Below are positions 5,855 through 14,404 of a DNA stretch of 16,147 bases, one piece after another (the first letter of the stretch is position 1; each line of letters starts with the position of its first letter). The DNA comes from Flectobacillus sp. (GTDB lineage Bacteria; Bacteroidota; Bacteroidia; Cytophagales; Spirosomataceae). The DNA lies in contig JARXAV010000071.1 in the NCBI GenBank assembly GCA_029865665.1, positions 1-16,147 on the forward strand, given 5' to 3'. Below the pieces are notes generated by a model. That model saw only the letters and a program-made list of their open reading frames with translations. It searched no databases and was not told the origin of the DNA. The position numbers and the translations under genes are program-made.

Positions 5855-8800
5855 ATGAAACGAATACTTTTTTACTTATTGCTCGTGTTGTTTTCTTTCG
5901 AAAAGATAACCGCACAACAGTTAAAGGTAACTGCACAATTGATTATCTCTCCGCCTTTTAGTCCTAGAGTAGTCGATTTTGTGGATAACCCCAACAAGCA
6001 AGCCGCCCTAGTTATCATTACTAACAATGGAGAAGCCGCCAATACTCCTGTGAAAATTATTGGACAAATTACCAATCGGACTACTGGCGGTAGGATTTTT
6101 ACAAAATCTGGCTACAAACCCGATGTGCCGATTTTATTGCCCCCAGTTGGACAACCCTTACAGATAGATTTTGGACAAGAGAATAGGGGTTTTGTGGACA
6201 TAAAAAATACTGAAATCGTTGGGTTCGACAAGGCAACTCAAGACCAAATTATCCTTTCAGGAATTTTTCCGCAAGGCTATTATGATTTTTGTGTATATGT
6301 AGTGCCTTACGATGTTAATGTCGAAAATTTTCAAAATATCACAGGGCAATGCCAAAGTATTCCCTTGACGTTTGTAGAACCGCCTCGGCTAACCTTACCT
6401 GCTTGTGGTTATAAGATGATTAAACGGGAGAATGTTCCCCAACAACAGGTATTTACGTGGTCGCCACCAGTCGGAAATATTTCGGGTGCGCAACTTCGTT
6501 ATGATTTCTATTTATTGAAAGTACCAGACGGACAGAATCCGAATGATGCGATGGACAATGCGATTAAGTTTAACGTTGGCAATCCGTTTACGGAAAAAGA
6601 TATTGTGAGTACTTCTTTAAATTATACACAAGCCGAACCCGAACTAAGCCTAGGAAAATATGTGTGGCGTGTGGTAGCGAAAGATCAACGGGGCGAAGCT
6701 GTTTTTCAGAACGATGGACAAAGTCAAATCTGTACGTTTGAGGTAGAAGCACCACCCGCTCTACCTGTGCCACCAGCACCAGCACGGCAAGCTCAAGTGC
6801 CTTTGATTGGGGCAAGTACTTGCAAAGACACGGAATTACCTGCTGATAAAACTGCTATTTATCCACAAGAGGAATTGGTCGGAAAAGCGTTAAAACTAGG
6901 CAAATTTGAGTTGAAAGTAGATGAAATTAGTAAAAATGGAAATGGTTATGATGGTAACGGGCGAGTATTTTGGAATTCGATACCTATAAAAGTCGTTTTT
7001 ACGAATATTAATTTCAATGCAGCCTACGAAATTTTTAGTGGCGATGCACAAGCTGATAATACGAATTATGATTTCCCTGACCCCAAAGGAATTACCAAGA
7101 TGAGTACTTGGAAACAATTGGCGAAAGGTGGGCAAGGTTTTGATATAGGTAGTTATATCGACGCTATTGAAGGAAATGCGATTCAGAAAGTGAGTGCCTT
7201 AGCAGCCGTAAAATTACCTGTGGGAGTACCTACGAAGGCGGGTTTTATAGGGATTAACTATATGCGTTTTAGTCCGCATGGAGCAGACATGGGGGCATTG
7301 TTCAATTTGAAAATGCCCGAAGCGAACCAATTTCTTTCGATGGCAGCTGTGGATGTTTGCATGGTACCAAATAAAGCTTTTGCAGGTGATGCCAATCTGA
7401 TTTTAGTGGATGATTTTAAATTCCCAGAATTACCTTTCAATTTTATTCAAGGAAAATACCCCAATCCCGACGATTCGGGTACGTATGCACGCATCGCTGG
7501 CGATAGTTTACATCATGTTCATGCCGTAATGGATTTGAACTTTGGGGACTCTTTCTTGAAATTAGACGATGGCACAGGCAAAGTGGTTGCAGGGGATGTA
7601 AAGGCAAGAATGATAACAGATTTCTTAGCTTGGAACGACTGGGTGGCTACAGTAACGATGCCTACTTTCACGGTGGATGGCTTGAAGGACTTTACGATTA
7701 ATGGTGTAAACGCTTTTTATGACCATTCTGACAAAAGAAATCCTGTCGATTTTCATGTGCCAAATGAGTACAAAGGCGACCGTGGAATGACTTTCCGTGG
7801 GCTTTACATGAAAAAAACAGAAGTAAAATTGCCGCCTAAACTAAAAGGTACAAAAGATCAACGATTGGGTTTTGTGACCAGTGATTTTATTATTGATGAT
7901 AGTAATGAAATTACCGCTGTAATTGAACCGATGAATAAACCTGTGGTCGATTATTCAACAGGGAAAATTGGCGATTGGGGTTTCTCGATTGATGATTTTA
8001 AAATAAAAATCGTACAAAATCGCTTTGAATTGGGTATGATGAAAGGAAAATTGCAATTCCCAATTAGTAACGATTATTTGTCGTATTCATGTAATCTTCG
8101 TAGTAACCTAGACACGATGCAGTTTGTCATTGATGCAAAAGAAGATTATGATGTGCCTATTATGATGGCACGAATGAAATTGAGTAAAAATTCAAGTTTC
8201 TTGTTAGAGTTTAATGGAAATACAAAAAAAATCGACTTGGATTTAAGTGGCTCTGCCAGTATTGGCTTAACCCAAAAAAGCCCAATAGCAATTCCTTTAG
8301 TGAAATTTGAACATTTTAGACTAGCAAACTCTAAGATAAAACCAACCATGCAGGGCGAAAAAGAACTGTATTTGGATGAAGGAGAATGGAAACTGTTGGG
8401 GGGCTTGTGGGATAATAAAAAAGATCCCAAAGATAATAACAAACAGGGGGGAGGACCAGCCTTCGAAGATGCGTATTTGCCAACTACAGTGGCAGTTGAA
8501 AACGAAGATAAAGCGAATTTAGCAGGCTTCCCAATAGAATTGACTCCGCCTAAATTTGTGTATAGAGGACTTGATGCAATCGGTTTTGGTTTTGGGGTAA
8601 AAGTAAACGTAGGCGGAGGGGATAATACCATCGTTGGGGCTGAAACTAAAGTCGAAATCTTGGGGAAACTCAGTTATGTAAACGGGAAAATGACTCCTGC
8701 TTTTTCTAAAGTCAATTTAGAAAAAATTATGATTAAAGGGGCAGTTGGCCCGGCAACCGTTGAAGGAGAACTTCGCCTTTTTGATGAAGATGCCCTTTAT

Positions 8801-11800
8801 GGAACAGGTTTTATTGGCTCTGCTAAAGTGAAAATACCCAAAGTGGCAACTGTAAAAGCAACCCTTCAATTTGGAAGTAAAGGGTTTTATTATGGTTATG
8901 TAGATGCCAGTGTGTTGCTTACCCCCGGTATTGCGGTGGTGCCTCCTTTGATGTGTGCGGGTTTCGGTGGTGGATTTTATTTTAATATGAAAATGAATAC
9001 GCCTTTAGCACAGACCATTAAGGATGTTGCCCCGAATACGCAAACGACGTTAGCAGGCTCAAGCAATACGGGGATTAATTATACGCCAATGCTTGGTAGC
9101 TACGGAATCAAAGCCAATGTGTATATGAGTTTGGCAGACAAAAAAATGATACTTGCCAATTTGGGAATCGAAGCGAGTATTGCCAATGGAGCATTTAACA
9201 ATTTTACGGCTTCGGGTAAAGCAAAAGTGTTGAGCTTAGATGAAGACCCTAACCGAAATGGACAATGTTTATTGACAGCCCAAACAACGGTTACGATTAC
9301 GCCAAGTAGTTTTGATATGAATGCAGACGTAGAGGTAGAACCGCTTCCTGGTTTTGCAAAAGTGCTTGTTCCGTTCAGAATGCACTTCGCCGATACGTGG
9401 CACGTGAAGGTGGGTGATCCAGCAGAAGGGGCAAAGAAGGTCGATTTTAAATTATTACAAGTCGGTAGTGAAAACGATGCACTTTATGTGTATTTAGGGG
9501 CAAAAGCTTATTTCGCTTTTGGTAACGACCTTGGTGGAATGCCAGCGTTACCCAAAGAAGTACAGGAGTTTTTACTGGCAAAAGAAAACGTCAATGATAA
9601 TCGAAGTAATGTCGTAGAAGCCGCCAACACAAAAGGGGAAATGAAAGTGAATGATGATGGCGAACCTATTGGCAATCCAATGACTTTTAGCGTATTGGCA
9701 GGGGCAAGATTGGACGGTAGGTTGAAAGTAGCCGTAGGGCCATTGTCTGCCAATGCGACCATTATTGCAGGGTTTGACGCAGCATTATCGAAAGGATTAA
9801 AATGTAATGGTCAAACTATTGCGGGACTTTATGGCTGGTATGCCAACACGCAAATTTATGCTTATGCCAACGGAAACGTATCAGTATCGGGTAAGGTTTT
9901 TGGCTCACGATTTAACGTAAAATTGATGGACTTAACAGCAGGTGCTTTACTCCGAGGAGGTTTACCCGAACCGACTTGGGGCGAAGGTAGATTGCGTGTA
10001 AAAGGAGAAGTATTGGGTGGTTTGGTAAAGGTAGATACCGATTTTGATTTTGATTTCGGACATAAATGTGAAGCGGTATTTGCAGGTGATCCTTTAGGAA
10101 ATATCAAAGTAATTGCAGAACTGAATCCTAAAAAAGGAGAGAAAGAAGTAGATACGAATGGCGATTTACAGGCTGTTTTTAATATGGGGATGGATACTGA
10201 TTATAGCATTGCTTTACCCGATGGACAACTACGAACGTATTATTTTACGGTTCAAGATTATTCGTTGACCAATCTGAAAACCAATCAAAAATATACTGCA
10301 ATTGGGGCAAAACAATGGGTTAATAACAACGAACAACTGATTTTACCGTTGAACGGACATTTGAAATCAGAAACCAATTATGCCTTTAAAGTACAGGTGC
10401 GTCTTTGGGAACGGGTAAACAATGGACTTCAAGACCCTTTCATAGACGAATCGGGTGTGAGAGAGCAGCGTTTTGAAGAAGCTGAAAACGTGTTTACTTC
10501 AGGAAAACAACCCGATTTTATCCGTTGGAAAGACGTGGCTTACACTTGGCCAATGGACGGACAAAATTACTTCTTGAAAAATCAAACGCCTAAAATCGTT
10601 ATTTCTGGAGATATTCCCGATGAATTATTAGAGGATATTAATGGCTTGATGTATAGCCGAAAGGATTATGAATATACTGCCTATTTTGTGCCTGAAAATA
10701 TGGGAGATACGCTAAAAACAAGCCTTCAATATCAAGCTCCTTCAGCGGGTACTCAAGGTAAAATACTAGCGGATATTCCTGCCAATTTGCAAAACTCAAC
10801 GGTCTATCGCTTAGAGTTACATAAGATTAAAGTGAAAAAGCTAGAAACTATTCGTTTTAATAATGCCATTTTACGAGGGTATCAACAAGTAGGAAAGGTA
10901 AATGATAATGGGCTTGCAGCCTATCAAATTAAGTTCAATACCTTGACTAATAATCAAAATCAAACGGCTCAATCCAATGATAAGGTGATGTTCTCGTTGG
11001 CTTTTAAAACGAGTCAGTATAATACGTTTCAAGAAAAAATGGCGGCAACTAGCTTTCAAACAAGTAAATATGAGGACGAAACGACTCCGCAGTCAAACGC
11101 TTATTTGTTTATCAAAGCTACACCAACAGAGGGAGCAGAAAATTTTGAAGATGATGAACTCAAAGAGCATAAGTTTTCTAGTCGTGGAGTGCTACAACCT
11201 GCTTTATTAACGGTGAGTACACCCGCATTTAGTCAGGGGAATACAGAATTTGATCGTGATGCCAATAGTACTATTTATAGTATTCTTGCTGAAATTCAGT
11301 ATGGTTATGTAGGACAAGTAACGCCAAGCTATACCGATTTACGCAATTTTTCATATCAGCCGACTAAGAGTGTGGTAATGGGTAGAGTACTTCCTACGAT
11401 AGGGAATGTACTGTTGAAAGACCTTCGTTCCATCAATATAGACGACATTCTTAAAGGGAATAATGAAACTGGAAAAGATGAAAACGGTCTAACTAATCCT
11501 GTAGCTAATGTGAGTCCTGCTAGTAGTAAATTATTTGCTTGGAATGCTGTGGGGTCGTCTAAACTGCTGGTATTATCAGGTATTTATGGTTTTTCTATTA
11601 ATGAAGCTCCAACAAAGTCATATCAGTTTACGCTAAAAAGTGATTTTATAGCCTATAATGATTTCATGGCGGTCAGAATGTTTGGTGAAAAAGTACAGCG
11701 TGTAAGAAATACCTATCAACAATATTTTGGGAATAATTGGAAAAATCAAATGGCAAGAAGTGCCAATACTGAAATTTCTTTCGCCAGTAAAACCCTCAAT

Positions 11801-12100
11801 ATTACTGCTTCTTATGCTGGGCTATTGAATAATCCTGCAACCTTAGACCGCTTTGGCGATTATACCTCGGTAGATTATTATATTTTCAAGAAACGAAAAA
11901 ATGGTTCAATTGCGAAAATCAACTTGATCTATCAACCTTATCCTGGAGCAAGTGAAGTAAGTGTAACGAAAGATATTCAAGTTGGAGCATCCCCCGTTTT
12001 TATACCGCCTGCGGTTTATCCTGTTATGCAAAGTAATATCCCTAATGCAAAGGCTGCAAGCTATTTTGTACGTCCTGCGTGTTTTAATTGCGATAGGTAG
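5855..12100 (+). CDS. Giant TANFOR-like secreted protein (2081 aa)
   Basis: A signal peptide (about 1-21, ending ITAQ) precedes an N-terminal domain (about 22-180) with the pattern I associate with TANFOR proteins: an SPPFSPRV-DF opening, beta-strands, then PQGYYDFCVYVVPYD and a PPRLTLPACG exit. An FN3-like unit follows (about 195-297, FTWSPP to YVWRVVAKD), then a Pro-rich linker (298-312). The long middle (about 330-1450) is repetitive beta-rich sequence, including a Gly-rich AGFGGGFYFNM segment near residue 1040. Residues about 1460-2050 look Ig-like, and the protein ends PACFNCDR. No conventional type IX sorting domain is visible. It sits 31 bp after the barrel gene and 91 bp before the FN3 gene. 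Surface or extracellular location is likely; the molecular function of such proteins is not known to me. The single unbroken frame of over 6 kb argues for selection. Confidence 0.8.
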   Translation: MKRILFYLLLVLFSFEKITAQQLKVTAQLIISPPFSPRVVDFVDNPNKQAALVIITNNGEAANTPVKIIGQITNRTTGGRIFTKSGYKPDVPILLPPVGQPLQIDFGQENRGFVDIKNTEIVGFDKATQDQIILSGIFPQGYYDFCVYVVPYDVNVENFQNITGQCQSIPLTFVEPPRLTLPACGYKMIKRENVPQQQVFTWSPPVGNISGAQLRYDFYLLKVPDGQNPNDAMDNAIKFNVGNPFTEKDIVSTSLNYTQAEPELSLGKYVWRVVAKDQRGEAVFQNDGQSQICTFEVEAPPALPVPPAPARQAQVPLIGASTCKDTELPADKTAIYPQEELVGKALKLGKFELKVDEISKNGNGYDGNGRVFWNSIPIKVVFTNINFNAAYEIFSGDAQADNTNYDFPDPKGITKMSTWKQLAKGGQGFDIGSYIDAIEGNAIQKVSALAAVKLPVGVPTKAGFIGINYMRFSPHGADMGALFNLKMPEANQFLSMAAVDVCMVPNKAFAGDANLILVDDFKFPELPFNFIQGKYPNPDDSGTYARIAGDSLHHVHAVMDLNFGDSFLKLDDGTGKVVAGDVKARMITDFLAWNDWVATVTMPTFTVDGLKDFTINGVNAFYDHSDKRNPVDFHVPNEYKGDRGMTFRGLYMKKTEVKLPPKLKGTKDQRLGFVTSDFIIDDSNEITAVIEPMNKPVVDYSTGKIGDWGFSIDDFKIKIVQNRFELGMMKGKLQFPISNDYLSYSCNLRSNLDTMQFVIDAKEDYDVPIMMARMKLSKNSSFLLEFNGNTKKIDLDLSGSASIGLTQKSPIAIPLVKFEHFRLANSKIKPTMQGEKELYLDEGEWKLLGGLWDNKKDPKDNNKQGGGPAFEDAYLPTTVAVENEDKANLAGFPIELTPPKFVYRGLDAIGFGFGVKVNVGGGDNTIVGAETKVEILGKLSYVNGKMTPAFSKVNLEKIMIKGAVGPATVEGELRLFDEDALYGTGFIGSAKVKIPKVATVKATLQFGSKGFYYGYVDASVLLTPGIAVVPPLMCAGFGGGFYFNMKMNTPLAQTIKDVAPNTQTTLAGSSNTGINYTPMLGSYGIKANVYMSLADKKMILANLGIEASIANGAFNNFTASGKAKVLSLDEDPNRNGQCLLTAQTTVTITPSSFDMNADVEVEPLPGFAKVLVPFRMHFADTWHVKVGDPAEGAKKVDFKLLQVGSENDALYVYLGAKAYFAFGNDLGGMPALPKEVQEFLLAKENVNDNRSNVVEAANTKGEMKVNDDGEPIGNPMTFSVLAGARLDGRLKVAVGPLSANATIIAGFDAALSKGLKCNGQTIAGLYGWYANTQIYAYANGNVSVSGKVFGSRFNVKLMDLTAGALLRGGLPEPTWGEGRLRVKGEVLGGLVKVDTDFDFDFGHKCEAVFAGDPLGNIKVIAELNPKKGEKEVDTNGDLQAVFNMGMDTDYSIALPDGQLRTYYFTVQDYSLTNLKTNQKYTAIGAKQWVNNNEQLILPLNGHLKSETNYAFKVQVRLWERVNNGLQDPFIDESGVREQRFEEAENVFTSGKQPDFIRWKDVAYTWPMDGQNYFLKNQTPKIVISGDIPDELLEDINGLMYSRKDYEYTAYFVPENMGDTLKTSLQYQAPSAGTQGKILADIPANLQNSTVYRLELHKIKVKKLETIRFNNAILRGYQQVGKVNDNGLAAYQIKFNTLTNNQNQTAQSNDKVMFSLAFKTSQYNTFQEKMAATSFQTSKYEDETTPQSNAYLFIKATPTEGAENFEDDELKEHKFSSRGVLQPALLTVSTPAFSQGNTEFDRDANSTIYSILAEIQYGYVGQVTPSYTDLRNFSYQPTKSVVMGRVLPTIGNVLLKDLRSINIDDILKGNNETGKDENGLTNPVANVSPASSKLFAWNAVGSSKLLVLSGIYGFSINEAPTKSYQFTLKSDFIAYNDFMAVRMFGEKVQRVRNTYQQYFGNNWKNQMARSANTEISFASKTLNITASYAGLLNNPATLDRFGDYTSVDYYIFKKRKNGSIAKINLIYQPYPGASEVSVTKDIQVGASPVFIPPAVYPVMQSNIPNAKAASYFVRPACFNCDR

Positions 12101-12109
12101 CACTTCTGC

Positions 12110-12139
12110 ATTCGGGTATGTCTGAGGGCTTTCCCGAAT
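12110..12139 (+). promoter_or_regulatory. Intercistronic hairpin between the TANFOR-like and FN3 genes
   Basis: attcggg (12110-12116) pairs with cccgaat (12133-12139) over 7 bp around a 16-nt loop. An A-rich stretch follows rather than a T-run, so it is not a typical terminator. It could mark mRNA processing or lower expression of the FN3 gene relative to its upstream neighbours. No promoter is evident in this 91-bp gap. Confidence 0.4.
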
Positions 12140-12191
12140 AGAAAAGGTAAAATGTTTATCAGAAATTAAAGCTGTTTAACCATCATTAAAG

Positions 12192-14363
12192 ATGAAAAAG
12201 ATACTAGTATTCCTCCTGTTTTTTGGTTTTTTATGGGCAGAAAAAGCCTTCTCACAAAAGACAAACCGTACTCCAAAAGATACGTTAACGAGCATCAAAA
12301 AGCCAAAAATTATGCTTTTAGCTCGTAATTATGGTGATTCCATCGTTTTGCGTTGGTCGCCCAATATGCCTGCCTATTGGTTGACGGGTACAGTACGTGG
12401 CTATTTCATTGAACGAACCGAATATACCAAAGAAAATCAACAGGGTATTCGACAGTTGTTAACTCCTAAACCCTTAAAACCTTGGACGTTCGACGAAATG
12501 AAAAAACGTTTGGTAGAGGATGAAAAAGGAATTGGCGTAGTGGGTGAAATGCTATACGGCTATCCAGAGGATAAAAAATTTGCGGCTAATTTTTTCACGA
12601 TAAAAAAAGTGAGCGAAGAACAAAATCTACGTTTTGCTACGACGTTAACGGCGGCGGAGTTTTCTAAAAAAGCAGCCGATGCCGCAGGTTTGCGATTTGT
12701 GGATAAAAATATCAAGAAAAAAGATGCTTTATATACCTACAACGTTTATTTGGCTGAAAGTGAAAGTCCATTAAACAGTAAAATTGCACTTGATACCGCC
12801 CAAGTGACGATTGAAGCAGGACAAAGCTTTTTGACATTTGCTCCGTTTGTAGATAAACCTGAAAATGGGGATCAACAAACTACCTTAATCTGGGATAGGT
12901 TAGGCCCTGAGGGAGATTTTTCGGCTTTTTATATTGAAAAAAGTGAAGACGGAAAAAGCTTTAGAAGACTCAATCAAACGCCTTTTGTGATGGGAAAAGC
13001 TGACCCTGAATCGTTAGAAAAAAATGCTTTATTAAAAGCTCAGTTTGCCAAATGGGAAAATAAAGCGTTTTATATGGATAGTCTTGCTAAAAATTACCAG
13101 AACTATTACTACCGAATTCGTGGGATTGATAGTTTTGGAGAAGAAAGTAGTCCTTCCGAAACCATCGTTGCTAGGGGTAAAGATTTAACACCGCCTAAAT
13201 CGCCAGACGACTTTAGGGCTAAAAATATAGATAACAAAGCGATTGTGCTTACGTGGAAAAAGCCTGTTAAAGAGGCTGACTTTAAAGGGTATGTTATTGG
13301 TCGTGGCCCAACTGTAAACGGTCCTTTTAAGCCAATTACGCAACAACTCATTTCGCCTGCTAGTTTAACGTTTACCGATACCGAACCCCAAGCTTATATT
13401 GGCGATTATTATATCATTGCCTCTGTAGATACGGCTGGAAATTTGGCTTACACCTTACCTATTGCAGGGGGAATTGAAGACCGTTTACCGCCTTCATTTC
13501 CAACAGAGTTGAGTGGTAAAGTAGATTCTTTGGGTGTGGTGAAAATCAGCTGGAAAAGCCCTAAAAACCCCGATGTAGCTGGTTTTAAAGTATATCGCTC
13601 TTATACACTCGAAAATAAATACCCTACTCAGCTAACTCCAGTCGCAATTTTAGATACGAATTTTACCGATACGTTGGCAACAAAAATGTTAAATGAAAGC
13701 GTTTATTATAGTGTTGTGGCAATTGATTTAAGTAATAATCATTCTGCTCTCTCGAAGGCTCTGATGATAAAACTACGAGATAAAAATCCACCTACAACAC
13801 CCGTGATTAAAGACGTTGTGTTAACCGATAAAGCTGCTATCTTGTCGATTCTAGGTAGTGAAAGTGAAGACGTGATAGCTCATATTATTTTCAAAAAAGA
13901 AGGGAATAGCGATTGGGTAATACTCAAAGAAATTCCTCAAAATGGAGAAACAAATGTGCTGACATACGAAGATGATTCGGTGATTACGAACAAATCGTAT
14001 CAGTATGCAGTGGTGGCAAAAGATGATGATGGCTTAGTATCGCCAAAATCTTTTCCAATTGCAGTAAAGTTTGTTAGCAAACTAGCTTATCAGACGATTT
14101 CCAAAATAGACGTACAAATGGATGTGCAACAAAAGCAAGTAGCATTGACATGGTCACCCATTGCGAACTCCCAACTGAGTCATTATATTATTTATCGTTC
14201 TGTTAATGGTGAAGGATTAACAATGCTTGCTTCCAGTAAGACCCCCAATTACAAAGACAAGGATATTGTACTCGGGAATACGTATCAATATGCGATTAAA
14301 GTAGCCTATCAAGACGGAAAATTTTCAGATATAGGCTTGCTAAGTAATGCTACCCCAAAATAG
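12192..14363 (+). CDS. Secreted multi-domain fibronectin type III protein
   Basis: The protein has 723 residues, with a signal peptide (about 1-22, ending KAFSQ). FN3-like modules are recognisable by their W core, Y-corner (YYYRIRGID, YYIIASVD, YYSVVAID, YQYAVVAKD, YQYAIKVAY) and PP-x-x-P starts: an N-terminal module at about 37 carrying a long insertion, then modules beginning near 222, 332, 432, 532 and 634. The three starts at 332, 432 and 532 are spaced almost exactly 100 residues apart. The protein ends with the last module and no type IX sorting domain, so it is probably periplasmic or released, or held by the two partners encoded upstream. FN3 arrays normally bind proteins or polysaccharide; the ligand here is unknown. 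ATG 12192 directly precedes the signal peptide. Confidence 0.85.
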   Translation: MKKILVFLLFFGFLWAEKAFSQKTNRTPKDTLTSIKKPKIMLLARNYGDSIVLRWSPNMPAYWLTGTVRGYFIERTEYTKENQQGIRQLLTPKPLKPWTFDEMKKRLVEDEKGIGVVGEMLYGYPEDKKFAANFFTIKKVSEEQNLRFATTLTAAEFSKKAADAAGLRFVDKNIKKKDALYTYNVYLAESESPLNSKIALDTAQVTIEAGQSFLTFAPFVDKPENGDQQTTLIWDRLGPEGDFSAFYIEKSEDGKSFRRLNQTPFVMGKADPESLEKNALLKAQFAKWENKAFYMDSLAKNYQNYYYRIRGIDSFGEESSPSETIVARGKDLTPPKSPDDFRAKNIDNKAIVLTWKKPVKEADFKGYVIGRGPTVNGPFKPITQQLISPASLTFTDTEPQAYIGDYYIIASVDTAGNLAYTLPIAGGIEDRLPPSFPTELSGKVDSLGVVKISWKSPKNPDVAGFKVYRSYTLENKYPTQLTPVAILDTNFTDTLATKMLNESVYYSVVAIDLSNNHSALSKALMIKLRDKNPPTTPVIKDVVLTDKAAILSILGSESEDVIAHIIFKKEGNSDWVILKEIPQNGETNVLTYEDDSVITNKSYQYAVVAKDDDGLVSPKSFPIAVKFVSKLAYQTISKIDVQMDVQQKQVALTWSPIANSQLSHYIIYRSVNGEGLTMLASSKTPNYKDKDIVLGNTYQYAIKVAYQDGKFSDIGLLSNATPK

Positions 14364-14377
14364 ACGACTGAGTTAAT

Positions 14378-14401
14378 AAGCAGGGATTTTAATCCCTGCT
14401 T
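14378..14401. terminator. Symmetric hairpin between convergent genes
   Basis: aagcagggatt is followed by tt and then its exact complement aatccctgctt, a near-perfect 24-bp palindrome. It lies 14 bp after the FN3 stop and 3 bp before the end of the nuclease gene, so it can act on both strands. T-runs are short on both sides. The core ggg-attttaat-ccc resembles the palindromic repeats near 15843-16024. Confidence 0.65.
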
Positions 14402-14404
14402 CAC

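Noticed and set aside
8146..8631. 161-codon open frame on the minus strand
   Set aside because: It is antisense to the giant TANFOR-like gene and shows the Pro/Ser/Phe-rich composition of a complementary-strand shadow.
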